This document shows positions 53,295 to 63,240 of a stretch of DNA of 64,000 bases, in pieces; position 1 is the first letter of the stretch, and each line of letters begins with the position of its first letter. The notes beneath the pieces were generated by a model. The model did not search any database, was not told where the DNA came from, and saw nothing but the letters and a program-made list of their open reading frames with translations. The DNA lies in contig NZ_GL876934.1 in assembly GCF_000192575.1 (NCBI RefSeq), positions 253,197 through 317,196 of the forward strand, given 5' to 3'. The translations under genes were made by a program, and so were the position numbers. Source of the DNA: Novosphingobium nitrogenifigens DSM 19370. Its GTDB lineage: Bacteria; Pseudomonadota; Alphaproteobacteria; Sphingomonadales; Sphingomonadaceae.

Positions 53295-55616
53295 TTACTT
53301 GCCGCCCGGGACAACCCCGTGGCGATCGAGGAAATCGAATACCCGTTCGTAGAGATGCACGCTGATCTTCGGCCCGCCGATGGCATGGGTCTGGCCGGGA
53401 TAGAGCATCATCTCGAACGGCACCGCCCCTGCCTGCATCGTCGCGGCAAAGGCGGTCGTGTTGTCGAGCACGACGTTGTCGTCCGCCATGCCGTGAATGA
53501 CGAGCAGCGGATCGCGGATCTTCGCCGCTTCGGCAATCGCGCCCGCGCGCTCATAGACCCCGCCCTGCGCCTTGGGATCGCCCAGATAGCGTTCGGTATA
53601 GGCAGTGTCGTACAGCTCCCAGCGCGTGACCGGCGCGACCGCGATCCCTGCGGCCCAGACGTGCGCGTGCTTTTCCAGCATCTTGATCGTCATGTAGCCG
53701 CCATAGGACCAGCCGAACGTCGCAATCCGGGTGGGATCGACGAACGGCAGCGTCTTGAGATACTGCGTCCCGGCCAGTTGGTCCTCGACTTCGACCGTGC
53801 CCATCGCGTGGTGGATCTGGCTGGCAAAGGCGACGCCCCGGTTGTCCGAGCCGCGATTGTCGATCGCAAACCAGATATAGCCGCGCGCAACCACCGCCTG
53901 CGCCAGAGCGCCCTGCCACCCGCGCTTGACCACCTGCACGGTCGGCCCGCCATAGTGATAGGTAAAGACCGGATAGGTCTTCCCCGGTTCGAGCGGCGGG
54001 GTAATCATGACCCAGTGCAGGTCCGAACCGTCCGCCGCCTTGATCGTGCCGAACTGTGCCGGGCGATGCGTGGCAAGGAACGGGGCATAGGGGTGATCGC
54101 CCTCGACCCGGTTCTCCTCGATCCACGCCAGCCGCTTGCCGGTCTCGTCGGCAAGATAGGACTGCTGCGGCTGCCGGTCGGCGCTGCGCGTCACGATCAG
54201 CGTGCGACCGCTGGGATCGGCACTCGCGGCATTGTCATAGCCCGGATCGCCAAGCGGGGTCAGCGTGCCCGGATGCGCAAGATCGAGCGCATAGAGCTGG
54301 CCTGCCAGCACGTCGTCGCGATTGCCGGTCAGGATCACCCGCCCGGCCTTTTCATCGACACCGACCAGGCCGGTGACTTCCCAGTTTCCTTGCGTCAGCT
54401 GCTGCCACTGCCCGTCACGGAAACGATAGAGATGGCCGTGACCGTCGCGTTCGGACCACCAGATCAGGCTGCCGTCGGCAAGGAAGCGATAGTCGTTCGA
54501 CAGGTTGACCCAGCTGTGGGGCGCGGCCTGTTCCGAAAACAGCACGCGCGAGGCCCCGGTCGCGGGATCGACCGCGAGCATGTCGAGCCGGTCCTGCACG
54601 CGATTGAGCCGCTGGACATAGACGGTCTTGCCGTCCTTGGCCCAATCGACCCGCGCGACATAGATGTCCTTGTCCGGACCCAGATCGATCGCCACGCGGC
54701 TCTTGCCATCGGCAGAGATCACGAACAGCGAAACCGCCGCATTGGGGGTTCCTGCCGCCGGATAGCGTTGCTGCGTCACCTTGGTCGCCCCGGCCCCGAT
54801 CGCGGCGCGGGTCACCATGCCGACGCCGCTTTCGTCGAAGCGTTCGACCACCAGTTGTGTTTCATCCGGCGCCCACCAGAACCCCGCCATGCGGTTCATT
54901 TCTTCCTGGGCGACGAATTCGGCCTCGCCCCAATGGACGTCGGCATTGCTTTCCTCGGGCGTCACCGCCTGTGCCGCGCTGTCCTGTGCCGCGCCGTCGA
55001 GCGGGGCAACCCACAGGCGTCGGTCGCGCACGAACGCGATGTGCCCGCCCTTGGGACCGAGCCCGGGATTGAGCACTTCGCCCCCGGTCGCCGCCGCCAC
55101 CGGCACGACCTTGCCCGCATCCTTGCCGGCGACATGGGCGAGGAACAGCTGCCCGTCGACCGGGACCAGCACGCTCTGCGCGTCAGGCGACCAGTCATAG
55201 CTGACCACGCCCTTGATCCCGCCGATCCGCTGCCGCTCGCGCTGCATCTTGGCCGCCTCGGAAAGCTCGTGCCCGCTCGACAGGCGCGCCGAATCGACCA
55301 GCATCCGCCAGTGCCCGGTATGGCGGTCGAACCCCCACAGGTCATAGCGGTCGCGATCCTCGGCCCGGTTGCGCAGGACGGTGACGAAACGTCCGTCCGG
55401 CGACAGGCGCAAGGCGCGCGGCGTCGCCCCGGCGATACCGGGGCTGGCGAAGACACGCTCGAGCGTCAGCTTTGCAGGCGCGGCAGAGGACACGGCAGTC
55501 TCCCGGGCATGGACAGGAAGCGAAGCGAGACCGGACAGCGCCGTCATGCCCACAAGGAGCGCGGCAAGACCGGCTCCGGCACGCGGGCGTGAAAACGGAC
55601 GGAGGGGAAAACGCAT
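53295..55616 (-). CDS. Exported S9 (prolyl oligopeptidase/DPP-IV) peptidase
   Basis: 773 aa. Signal peptide to about residue 40 (GLASLPVHARE). Beta-propeller N-terminal half, catalytic C-terminal half with S637 (FGWSYGGYMT), D712 (GMADDNV) and H744 (GQTHAIGG). It resembles dipeptidyl peptidase IV. It has its own gap from asd (about 87 nt) and is probably periplasmic. Start at ATG 55616; no strong ribosome site. Confidence 0.92.
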   Translation of the reverse strand: MRFPLRPFSRPRAGAGLAALLVGMTALSGLASLPVHARETAVSSAAPAKLTLERVFASPGIAGATPRALRLSPDGRFVTVLRNRAEDRDRYDLWGFDRHTGHWRMLVDSARLSSGHELSEAAKMQRERQRIGGIKGVVSYDWSPDAQSVLVPVDGQLFLAHVAGKDAGKVVPVAAATGGEVLNPGLGPKGGHIAFVRDRRLWVAPLDGAAQDSAAQAVTPEESNADVHWGEAEFVAQEEMNRMAGFWWAPDETQLVVERFDESGVGMVTRAAIGAGATKVTQQRYPAAGTPNAAVSLFVISADGKSRVAIDLGPDKDIYVARVDWAKDGKTVYVQRLNRVQDRLDMLAVDPATGASRVLFSEQAAPHSWVNLSNDYRFLADGSLIWWSERDGHGHLYRFRDGQWQQLTQGNWEVTGLVGVDEKAGRVILTGNRDDVLAGQLYALDLAHPGTLTPLGDPGYDNAASADPSGRTLIVTRSADRQPQQSYLADETGKRLAWIEENRVEGDHPYAPFLATHRPAQFGTIKAADGSDLHWVMITPPLEPGKTYPVFTYHYGGPTVQVVKRGWQGALAQAVVARGYIWFAIDNRGSDNRGVAFASQIHHAMGTVEVEDQLAGTQYLKTLPFVDPTRIATFGWSYGGYMTIKMLEKHAHVWAAGIAVAPVTRWELYDTAYTERYLGDPKAQGGVYERAGAIAEAAKIRDPLLVIHGMADDNVVLDNTTAFAATMQAGAVPFEMMLYPGQTHAIGGPKISVHLYERVFDFLDRHGVVPGGK

Positions 55617-55667
55617 CCGGCGCAAACTCGACAAGTGGGATCTTCGACAAGCGAGGCTTGAACAGGC

Positions 55668-55704
55668 AAAAAGGCGCCCCGGCTGTTTTGCCAGGACGCC
55701 TTTT
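55668..55704 (-). terminator. Terminator after rplS
   Basis: Read on the minus strand, AAAAGGCG pairs with CGCCTTTT with an inner GGC/GCC stem, ending in a T-run. It lies about 48 nt past the rplS stop, before the S9 peptidase gene, and separates the two transcripts. Confidence 0.75.
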
Positions 55705-55751
55705 CACGTGTGTTTCGTGTCGCGGCTACGGGCCTTGTCAGCCCGTCCTGG

Positions 55752-56132
55752 TCAACCCTCGGCGCCGGAGCGGGTTTCGCGCCGCTCGGCAATTCGGGCG
55801 CTTTTGCCGGTGCGGCCGCGCAGGTAGTAGAGCTTCGCCCGACGCACGACGCCCCGACGGACGACGGTAATCGAATCGATGTTGGGCGAATAGAGCGGGA
55901 ACACGCGTTCGACGCCTTCGCCGAACGAGATCTTGCGAACGGTGAAGTTCGAGCCAAGGCCACGGTTCGAACGCGCGATCACCACGCCTTCGAAAGCCTG
56001 CACGCGGGTACGTTCGCCTTCGACGACGCGCACGCCAATGCGAACGGTATCACCCGCACGGAAGTTCGGGATTTCCTTCTTCGCCTTGAACTCGGCAATG
56101 GCTTCAGCTTCAAGCTGCTGAATCAGGTTCAT
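55752..56132 (-). CDS. rplS: 50S ribosomal protein L19
   Basis: 126 aa. [24 protein letters not shown] core ([43 protein letters not shown]) is the L19 signature. Its ATG overlaps the trmD stop by 4 nt, the usual trmD-rplS coupling. Confidence 0.98.
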   Translation of the reverse strand: MNLIQQLEAEAIAEFKAKKEIPNFRAGDTVRIGVRVVEGERTRVQAFEGVVIARSNRGLGSNFTVRKISFGEGVERVFPLYSPNIDSITVVRRGVVRRAKLYYLRGRTGKSARIAERRETRSGAEG

Positions 56133-56875
56133 TTTCTAACGTCCGTCGTTCCACGCTGCGCGCCAGAGGCAGGCTGGCCCCGAACGCCGACATGGCGTTC
56201 CCAAAGGTCCGGCCTGCGTAGCCGAGTATCATCGTCCGCCCTTTGCTTGCGCCAGGCGGCGATTTTCGCATGATCCCCCGATCGCAGCACTTCAGGGATC
56301 GTGCGCCCTTCCCAGTCAACGGGTCGGGTATAGTGGGGGTATTCGAGAAGGCCGTTCTCGAACGACTCCTCGTGCCCACTGGAAGCCGCGCCCATTACTC
56401 CGGGAAGCAGTCGAATGCAAGCATCGAGCAGCATCAGTGCGGCACATTCGCCGCCCGAAAGCACGATGTCGCCGACCGAAATCTCCTCGACCTCGCGCCC
56501 TTCGAAGATGCGCTCGTCGAACCCCTCGAATCGTCCGCACAGCACGGTGACCCCCGGCCCCGCTGCCAGTTCGCGCACCCGCGCCTGCGTCAGCGGTCGC
56601 CCGCGCGGTGTCATCGCCACGACCGGCGCATCGGGATGAAGCGTGCGGGCGTGGTCGATCGCCTTGGCCAGCACATCCGCGCGCAGGACCATCCCGGCCC
56701 CGCCGCCAGCGGGCGTATCGTCGACCGTGCGGTGCTTGTCGGCGGCAAAGTCGCGAATCTGCACGCGGTCGAGCGTCCACGTCCCTTCCCCCAGGGCACG
56801 ACCGGCAAGGCTGTGCCCCAGCGGTCCGGGGAACATGTCGGGATAAAGCGTCAGGACAGTGGCGGCAAAAGTCAT
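56129..56875 (-). CDS. trmD: tRNA (guanine-37-N1)-methyltransferase
   Basis: 248 aa, SPOUT knotted fold. [11 protein letters not shown] near the start, [24 protein letters not shown] (residues split at 40-60), the knot segment [12 protein letters not shown] and [16 protein letters not shown]. Methylates G37 of tRNAs with anticodons read beside it. ATG at 56875 (MTFAATV) chosen; another ATG 12 nt upstream is possible. Confidence 0.97.
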   Translation of the reverse strand: MTFAATVLTLYPDMFPGPLGHSLAGRALGEGTWTLDRVQIRDFAADKHRTVDDTPAGGGAGMVLRADVLAKAIDHARTLHPDAPVVAMTPRGRPLTQARVRELAAGPGVTVLCGRFEGFDERIFEGREVEEISVGDIVLSGGECAALMLLDACIRLLPGVMGAASSGHEESFENGLLEYPHYTRPVDWEGRTIPEVLRSGDHAKIAAWRKQRADDDTRLRRPDLWERHVGVRGQPASGAQRGTTDVRK

Positions 56876-56930
56876 GGCTTGGCCCATTGCCCCCTGAGCC
56901 GCCCGCTGTCGAGGCGGTTCGTCGCCCCGG

Positions 56931-58481
56931 TCACGGTTGGGACGGCACGTAGACGTATCGCAAGGCCTGAAGCGTCACCGGGTGCGTCGGCGCAAGCAGG
57001 ACCGTGCCGTCGATGTGCCCATGGGTGCAAGGCCAGGTGAACGTCCCCGCCATGGCCCCGCCCGGAACGATCGGCGCGGAAGTGTCGCAGAGGCCGGCCT
57101 TGACCTTGGTCTCGGCAAGATACCGCACCCAGTTGCCGTCGCTGCGGTCCATCGCGAAATTCATCGCCACGCGCCCGGCAAGCGGCCCCACGTTGCCCTC
57201 GGCCCAGACATCGCGGGCAGAAACATAGAACCCGGCAAGCTCGGGCGAGACCGGCGCTTCGGGCCGCTTGAGCAATCCCTTCTGCAACAGCAGCACCGCC
57301 GAATCCCAGACCGGCGCCGATGGTCCCGAATAGGTCCGGTTGGTGAGCGCGAACAGGGCAACGCCGAATTCGGGCAAGAGCAGGACGTGGCTGCCATAGC
57401 CCGGAAAGCCGCCGCCGTGGTTGAGCGTCAGGCCGAAATCGCAATCCTGCACCACGCGCCAGCCCATGCCATAGGCGAGCGCGCCCGGACAGGCGCTGGC
57501 ACCGCTCGCACCGAACCGGCGGAACACCGACTGGAAATTCAGCCCCTGGGCAATCTGGCGAACGGTCCCGCGCCGGACCGGCCCCTTGTCGGCATCGTCG
57601 CGCGGGGGCCAGGCCGACAACAGGAACGCAAGCCACCGGGCATAGTCCTCAGCGCTGACTTCCAGCCCGCCCATGCTGTTGAAGGCGCCGTCGGCCATCG
57701 TCGGTTCCTCGACATAACCGCCGTTTTCCCAGCGATAGCCGATGGCGCGACGATCGCGCGGGTGGGCCAGCACGTCAAAGCCGCTCGATGTCATGCCGAG
57801 CGGGCTCAACAGCGTCTTTTCGACATAAGTCCGATAGGGCGCATGAGTGACATTGGCGATCACCCGGCCCAGAATCGCATAGCCGAGATTGGCATATTCA
57901 TGGCGCATTTCCGGCGCGCGCGTGAACGAGACGCCCTGCGCCAGGAGCCTCGTGAAATCCTCCTGCGAAAGAACTTCCTGCCGGTCGCCCCAGGGATCGT
58001 CTGTGACGAACCCGGCCACGTGGTGAAGCAAGTCGCGCAAGGTGATTTTGGGCGAATCGGCAGTCGGATAAGTCCAGCCGCGCATTTCCGGCACGTATTT
58101 CTCGGCCGGATCGTCGAGCGAGAGCAGTCCCTTGTCGCGCAAGGACAGGATCGAGAGCGCGGTAAAGGCCTTGGTCATCGACGCGATGCGGAAGAGCGAG
58201 GCGCCATCGACCGGGCGTCGCCGGTCGAGATCCTGCACCCCCATGCCGTGCACATAGGCAAGACGGCCCCCTGCCACCACGCCATAGACCATGCCCGGCA
58301 CGTGGTTGTCGGCCATCCACTTTGCAAAGATCGCGTCGATCTCGGGAGCGAGCGATGCCACCCCGACGGAAACCTGCGCCGGAGGAGCCGGCGGCGCAAC
58401 CCGCGCGCGCGCTTCGGCCACGACCGGAGCCAGCGTCAGCAGCACCCCTGAAAAAGCTGCCAGTACAGACCGTTCCCGCAT
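56931..58481 (-). CDS. Serine hydrolase, beta-lactamase class C-like, exported
   Basis: 516 aa. Signal peptide to about residue 25. The SxxK motif is S101-M-T-K104 and the YxN motif Y196-A-N198. The KTG-type motif is not clear. It likely acts on peptidoglycan fragments, D-amino peptides or esters; an actual beta-lactamase is not supported. It lies on the same strand inside the rimM-trmD interval of the ribosomal block. Confidence 0.88.
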   Translation of the reverse strand: MRERSVLAAFSGVLLTLAPVVAEARARVAPPAPPAQVSVGVASLAPEIDAIFAKWMADNHVPGMVYGVVAGGRLAYVHGMGVQDLDRRRPVDGASLFRIASMTKAFTALSILSLRDKGLLSLDDPAEKYVPEMRGWTYPTADSPKITLRDLLHHVAGFVTDDPWGDRQEVLSQEDFTRLLAQGVSFTRAPEMRHEYANLGYAILGRVIANVTHAPYRTYVEKTLLSPLGMTSSGFDVLAHPRDRRAIGYRWENGGYVEEPTMADGAFNSMGGLEVSAEDYARWLAFLLSAWPPRDDADKGPVRRGTVRQIAQGLNFQSVFRRFGASGASACPGALAYGMGWRVVQDCDFGLTLNHGGGFPGYGSHVLLLPEFGVALFALTNRTYSGPSAPVWDSAVLLLQKGLLKRPEAPVSPELAGFYVSARDVWAEGNVGPLAGRVAMNFAMDRSDGNWVRYLAETKVKAGLCDTSAPIVPGGAMAGTFTWPCTHGHIDGTVLLAPTHPVTLQALRYVYVPSQP

Positions 58482-58643
58482 CCCTTACGCTCCACCACAG
58501 ACCCGCAGGTCAATCCCCACGGGCCATGCTGGAGCAAGGCACAGGCCTTGACCAGACCGCAAGCGGTTCCTTTTTGGGAGCAAATCTGTCGGAAGAGGTC
58601 AGCCGCGCCGATTACGGCACGACCTGAAAGAACGCGGGCAGGA

Positions 58644-59135
58644 TCAGTCCTGCGCGTAGACCGCCGCGATCACCAGACGGTCTGCGTCCCATTCGAGCAC
58701 GGCTTCGGGGCGCATCGGCACCATGAACGCCTTGCCGTCGGGACGACGAATTTCGAGCACGTCACCGGCGCCGAAATTGTCGACGGCAACGCATGTGCCG
58801 AGCGCTTCGCCCTCACCGCTTACAACGGCAAGACCGATCAGGTCGGCATGGTAATATTCGCCCTCCGCCAGAGGCGGGAGCGCGGAACGCGGCACGGTCA
58901 GAGCCGTGCCGCGCAACTTTTCGGCGGCGGTGCGATCACCGGCTTCGGCGAAACGGGCCAGAGCCCCACCCTTGCCGTCATCACGCAGCGATACCGGTGT
59001 CAGGGTGCCGCCATTGAACGCCTTGTAGCGCTTGAGCGCGGCAACCCCTTCGCCGAACAGTTTCAGCCGCACATCGCCGGTCACCCCATGCGCACCAATG
59101 ACGGCCGCGAGCGTGACCGGACGATCGATCGACAA
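58644..59135 (-). CDS. rimM: Ribosome maturation factor RimM
   Basis: 163 aa. N-terminal VTLAAVIGAHGVTGDVRLKLF and the C-terminal PRC-like domain (YYHADLIGLAVVSGEG; VPMRPEAVLEWDADRLV). Helps 16S processing and 30S assembly. The start is a TTG, 3 nt after the rpsP stop. Confidence 0.95.
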   Translation of the reverse strand: MSIDRPVTLAAVIGAHGVTGDVRLKLFGEGVAALKRYKAFNGGTLTPVSLRDDGKGGALARFAEAGDRTAAEKLRGTALTVPRSALPPLAEGEYYHADLIGLAVVSGEGEALGTCVAVDNFGAGDVLEIRRPDGKAFMVPMRPEAVLEWDADRLVIAAVYAQD

Positions 59136-59138
59136 GGA

Positions 59139-59504
59139 TCAGGCCTCGGCAGCAGCTTCAGCTGCTTCAGCAGCCTTGGCAGCCTTTTCTTCGGCGCGGT
59201 CCTTGGCCTTCTTGCCGGGCTCACCCTTGCTCGGGTTGCTGGTCGCGGCGCGTTCCTTGATGCCCTGCTTGTCGAGCAGACGGGCAACGCGGTCGGTCGG
59301 CTGAGCGCCGACGCCGAGCCAGTAACGCACGCGGTCGTCGACGAAACGCACGCGGTTTTCGTCGTCCTTGGCGAGGAGCGGGTTATAGGTCCCGACCTGT
59401 TCCAAGTACTTGCCGTCGCGCGGAGCGCGGCTGTTGGCAACGACGATCTTGTAATAGGGGCGCTTCTTCGAACCGCCGCGCGACAGACGCAGGGAAACAG
59501 ACAT
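59139..59504 (-). CDS. rpsP: 30S ribosomal protein S16
   Basis: 121 aa, with the core ([40 protein letters not shown]) and an Ala/Lys/Glu-rich C-terminal tail longer than in E. coli, as in alphaproteobacteria. It lies 48 nt after ffh. Confidence 0.97.
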   Translation of the reverse strand: MSVSLRLSRGGSKKRPYYKIVVANSRAPRDGKYLEQVGTYNPLLAKDDENRVRFVDDRVRYWLGVGAQPTDRVARLLDKQGIKERAATSNPSKGEPGKKAKDRAEEKAAKAAEAAEAAAEA

Positions 59505-59552
59505 TTCTTACGCTACCTTTCGTTTTAATCCGATAAATTCAATTGAAATCCG

Positions 59553-61040
59553 TTACTTCCGCTTGAGCAGGTCGCCCAGGTTGGACGGCATCCCGCCCAG
59601 CCCCGGCAACTTGCCGCCACCTGGAAGTCCACCGCCGGGAAGGCCGCCCAGTCCGCCTGGCCCGGCCTGCTGGTCGAGCCCCGGCATGGCAGCGCCAAGG
59701 CCACCCTTGCCGAACATGGCGGCCAGGCCCTTGAGCCCGCCCATCTTGCGGATCTGCTTCATCGCGCGCGCCATTTCCTGGTGCATCTTGATGAGCTTGT
59801 TGACGTCCTGGACCTGCATGCCCGCGCCCTTGGCCACGCGGATCTTGCGCTTGGCATTGAGCAGTTCGGGCTTGGCGCGTTCCTTGGGCGTCATCGAGCC
59901 GATGATCGCATCCATGTGCAGCAGGACGCGATCGTCCATGCCCGACGCGGCCATGGCCTGCTTGGCCTTCTTCATCCCCGGCATCATCCCGGCAAGAGCG
60001 CCAAGACCGCCCATGCGCTGCATCTGGCGCAGCTGGGTACGAAGGTCGTTCATGTCGAACTCGCCCTTCGCCATGCGCTGGGCAAGCTTTTCGGCTTCCT
60101 CGACCTCGACGGCAGCAGCCGCCTTTTCGACCATCGAGACGATGTCGCCCATGCCCAGAATGCGGCTGGCGACGCGTTCGGGATGGAACGCTTCGATCGC
60201 GTCGAGCTTTTCGCCCGTCGCTGCAAACTTGATCGGCTTGCCGGTCACGGCGCGCATCGACAGCGCCGCACCGCCGCGCGCATCACCGTCCATACGGGTC
60301 AGCACGACACCGGTCAGCGGCACTTCACCGGCAAAGCTCTGCGCGACGTTGACCGCGTCCTGACCGGTCAGCGAGTCGACGACCAGCAGGGTTTCGCGCG
60401 GCGAGGAGACAGCCGCGACTGCCTTCATCTCGTCCATCAGCGCCTGGTCGACGTGGAGACGACCGGCGGTGTCGAGCAGAAGGACGTCGATCGCCTGAAG
60501 CTTTGCAGCCTGAATCGCGCGATTGGCGATCTCGACCGGCTGCTGACCCGGAACGATCGGAAGCGTCGCCACCCCGACCTGCCCACCGAGCACCGCAAGC
60601 TGTTCCTGCGCCGCCGGACGATTGACGTCGAGCGAGGCCATCAGGACCTTCTTGCCCTGCTTTTCCTTGAGCAGCTTACCGATCTTGGCCGTGCTGGTGG
60701 TCTTGCCCGACCCCTGCAGACCGACCATCATGATCACGACCGGCGGAGTTGCAGCCAGATCGAGATCGGACGTTCCGCCGCCGAGCATCTCGACCAGCGC
60801 GTCGTGAACGATCTTGACCACCTGCTGCCCCGGCGTGACCGAGCGCAGGACCTGCTGACCGATGGCCTGTTCGGTCACCGCATCGATGAAACGGCGGACG
60901 ACGGGGAGAGCAACGTCGGCTTCGAGAAGAGCGATGCGCACTTCGCGCATGGCGGCGCGAACGTCGTCTTCCGTAAGCGCGCCGCGCCCGCGCAGGCGGT
61001 CGAATACGCCGCTCAGCCGGTCTGACAGACTATCGAACAC
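59553..61040 (-). CDS. ffh: Signal recognition particle protein Ffh
   Basis: 495 aa, GTP start (GTG). N-domain, then G-domain with GLQGSGKTTSTAKIG, DTAGRL, TRMDGDARGGAALS, then the M-domain rich in Met (QLRQMQRMGGLGALAGMMPGMKK) and a Gly/Pro tail. Binds signal peptides and 4.5S RNA for co-translational targeting. The first gene of the ribosomal block. Confidence 0.97.
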   Translation of the reverse strand: MFDSLSDRLSGVFDRLRGRGALTEDDVRAAMREVRIALLEADVALPVVRRFIDAVTEQAIGQQVLRSVTPGQQVVKIVHDALVEMLGGGTSDLDLAATPPVVIMMVGLQGSGKTTSTAKIGKLLKEKQGKKVLMASLDVNRPAAQEQLAVLGGQVGVATLPIVPGQQPVEIANRAIQAAKLQAIDVLLLDTAGRLHVDQALMDEMKAVAAVSSPRETLLVVDSLTGQDAVNVAQSFAGEVPLTGVVLTRMDGDARGGAALSMRAVTGKPIKFAATGEKLDAIEAFHPERVASRILGMGDIVSMVEKAAAAVEVEEAEKLAQRMAKGEFDMNDLRTQLRQMQRMGGLGALAGMMPGMKKAKQAMAASGMDDRVLLHMDAIIGSMTPKERAKPELLNAKRKIRVAKGAGMQVQDVNKLIKMHQEMARAMKQIRKMGGLKGLAAMFGKGGLGAAMPGLDQQAGPGGLGGLPGGGLPGGGKLPGLGGMPSNLGDLLKRK

Positions 61041-61395
61041 GTTGCGCCACTCCTCTTGGTCCGCGCCCTGCCCGCTTGCGAACCACCCATGGCACCGGCA
61101 GGATGCACCGCATCACCACCATAACGCCAAAAACGCCGGTGGGCGAAACCTCGCCGACCAGCGTGGGCAATCCGCTACAAAAGAGCCGAAAGCGAATCTC
61201 GTGCAACAGCCCCAATCGGCTGTTCCAGTGCGGCCCCTTACCCCTGGAGCCCCATTTTTGCAAGCGCGGGAGTGCAAACACAACCTTAACCCATAATTCA
61301 GCGATCCTGCTTAAGCTGCACCCTCGGGTCGACGGATTTCCACGACGGCAGACAGTCCCGTGACGGGAAATTCAGGGAGGAGCGAGCCAGTCGCG
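61041..61395. other. Divergent intergenic region, no gene seen
   Basis: Lies between ffh (minus) and the GGDEF gene (plus). It probably holds the ffh and cyclase promoters. An AT-richer patch near 61,255-61,310 may contain a plus-strand promoter, but I could not fix boxes with confidence. No structured RNA was evident. Confidence 0.4.
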
Positions 61396-63171
61396 ATGGC
61401 ACGGCAAGATTTTCAGGATAACCGGGCGCGCGCGGGCATCGAAGGGACACACCGGACCGGACCGCGTCAGGGACCGACGATCGAGGCTGCGCCTCCCCTG
61501 CCATTGACCATGCCGATTTTCGCAGGACAACGAAACACGACCGGCGAATATTCCCACGATCCCATTTCGCTGGGCATACTCGTGGCTGCCGTCATGCTCT
61601 TCATCAGCTCGGGCTCGACTGTCCTCACCCGACTCGCCCGCCATTTTCTCTACGGCGAAGGCCATCCCGATCCGGTGCTGACCAATGCGGTCCTGCTCAA
61701 TATCGCGCTGATCATCTTTGGCTGGCGCCGGTACGCGGACCTCCATCGCGAAGTGCTCATCCGGCGCAAGGCCGAAACGACGGCGCTTCGCCTTGCCGAA
61801 ACCGATCCGCTGACCGGCTGCCTCAACCGCCGGGGCCTCGACGCGGCTCTCGCCACGACGCTGAGCCGCCACGTCGAACTGGGCGGCAACCTTGCCGGAC
61901 TTCTCATCGACCTTGATCGGTTCAAGCAGGCCAACGACGTTCACGGACACAAGGTCGGCGATGCGATCCTGTCGGAAACGGCGCGCCGGATCGATACCGG
62001 CCTTCCCCAAGGCAGCGCCCTGGCCCGCTTCGGAGGCGACGAATTCACAGCACTCGTCCCGCTCATGAGCGGCGCGGATCCCTCCGGCGAGATCGACCTC
62101 ATTTCGACCCGCATCAGCAAGGCCCTGGTCGAACCGATCCGTCATGACGGCCACACCGTGGCGCTGACCGCCTCGATCGGCAGTGCCGTCGCATGTACGC
62201 CGCATCGCGACGACCTCTCGTCCACGGCGAACGACCTTCTGAAACAGGCCGACATCGCCATGTATCAGGCCAAGAAGGAAGGGCGCGGCCACTATTGCCG
62301 GTTCACTCCGGCAATGGAGCGGGAAATGCTGCAACGCTGCCGGCTCGAGCAGGAGATTCGCGAAGGCATCGAGCGCAACGAATTCGTCCCTTGCTACGAG
62401 TTCCAGATCGACCTGACCTCTGGCGCGATCGTCGGGCTGGAAATGCACGGTCGCTGGCTGTCCCCATCGCGCGGTCCAGTCACGGCCGACGTCTTTGTTC
62501 CCCTGGCCGAGAACATCGGCATCATGGGCCACGTCTGGGAAAGCCTGATCCGCAACGCCTTTGCAGACATGGCGACCTGGGCGCCGCACCTGACGCTTGC
62601 CGTCAACGTCTCGCCCGGCGACTTGCGCGATCCCTGGTTCGCCCAGAAACTGCTCAAGATGCTGATGGAAGCCCGCATCGCACCGGGACGGCTCGAAGTG
62701 GAAATCGTCCACGGCTGCCTCGATCAGGATTTCGCCCTGCTGCGCTCGCTGTTCATCTCGCTGCACAATCAGGGCGTGCGCCTCAGCCTCGACGACTTCG
62801 GCACACTTTATTCCAGCCTTGCCCAGTTACGTGCCTTGCCGCTCGACCGGATCAAGATCGATCCGGCCTGCATCGTCGGGATCGACCGCGACGAGGATGT
62901 CGAAACGATTCTCGGCGCGATCGGCTCGGTCGGACACAATCTTTCCCTGCCGATCACGATGCAGGGCATCGACACGCCCGAAATGCTGACGAAATTGCGC
63001 GGACACGGTTTTTCCCGAGGCCAGGGCAAAGTCTTCGGCCCGCTGCTCAATGGCGCCGAGTTGCGCCGCGAACTGGCGATTTATGGTCTGCTCCACGATC
63101 GCGAGGACAAACCCGCCCCCGATGTCCCTGGAACCGATGCCGACGAAAACAACTGCCGCCGCACCGCGTAA
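61396..63171 (+). CDS. GGDEF protein with degenerate EAL domain
   Basis: 591 aa from ATG 61396 behind GGAGGAG (an upstream GTG at 61360 is possible). Two membrane helices (residues 55-110), GGDEF with intact motif (ARFGGDEFTALV) and DRFKQANDVHGHKVGD. The EAL domain is decayed: EMHGRW replaces EALxRW, EIVHG replaces EITES, and TMQGID replaces the VAEGVE segment. It keeps DDFGT and KID. Probably a c-di-GMP synthase with an EAL-derived ligand or partner module. Confidence 0.86.
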   Translation: MARQDFQDNRARAGIEGTHRTGPRQGPTIEAAPPLPLTMPIFAGQRNTTGEYSHDPISLGILVAAVMLFISSGSTVLTRLARHFLYGEGHPDPVLTNAVLLNIALIIFGWRRYADLHREVLIRRKAETTALRLAETDPLTGCLNRRGLDAALATTLSRHVELGGNLAGLLIDLDRFKQANDVHGHKVGDAILSETARRIDTGLPQGSALARFGGDEFTALVPLMSGADPSGEIDLISTRISKALVEPIRHDGHTVALTASIGSAVACTPHRDDLSSTANDLLKQADIAMYQAKKEGRGHYCRFTPAMEREMLQRCRLEQEIREGIERNEFVPCYEFQIDLTSGAIVGLEMHGRWLSPSRGPVTADVFVPLAENIGIMGHVWESLIRNAFADMATWAPHLTLAVNVSPGDLRDPWFAQKLLKMLMEARIAPGRLEVEIVHGCLDQDFALLRSLFISLHNQGVRLSLDDFGTLYSSLAQLRALPLDRIKIDPACIVGIDRDEDVETILGAIGSVGHNLSLPITMQGIDTPEMLTKLRGHGFSRGQGKVFGPLLNGAELRRELAIYGLLHDREDKPAPDVPGTDADENNCRRTA

Positions 63172-63240
63172 CCCGCGTGTCCGTCTTTCGGACCGCCAAG
63201 AGTGTTGAGGTTTCGCGCCCGAGACCCTAGATCGCGCGCC

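Noticed and set aside
52167..55592. An 1,141-residue open frame on the plus strand, antisense to asd and the S9 peptidase
   Set aside because: It mirrors two well-supported genes at high GC, lacks any family motif and has the Arg/Asp/His-rich composition of shadow frames.
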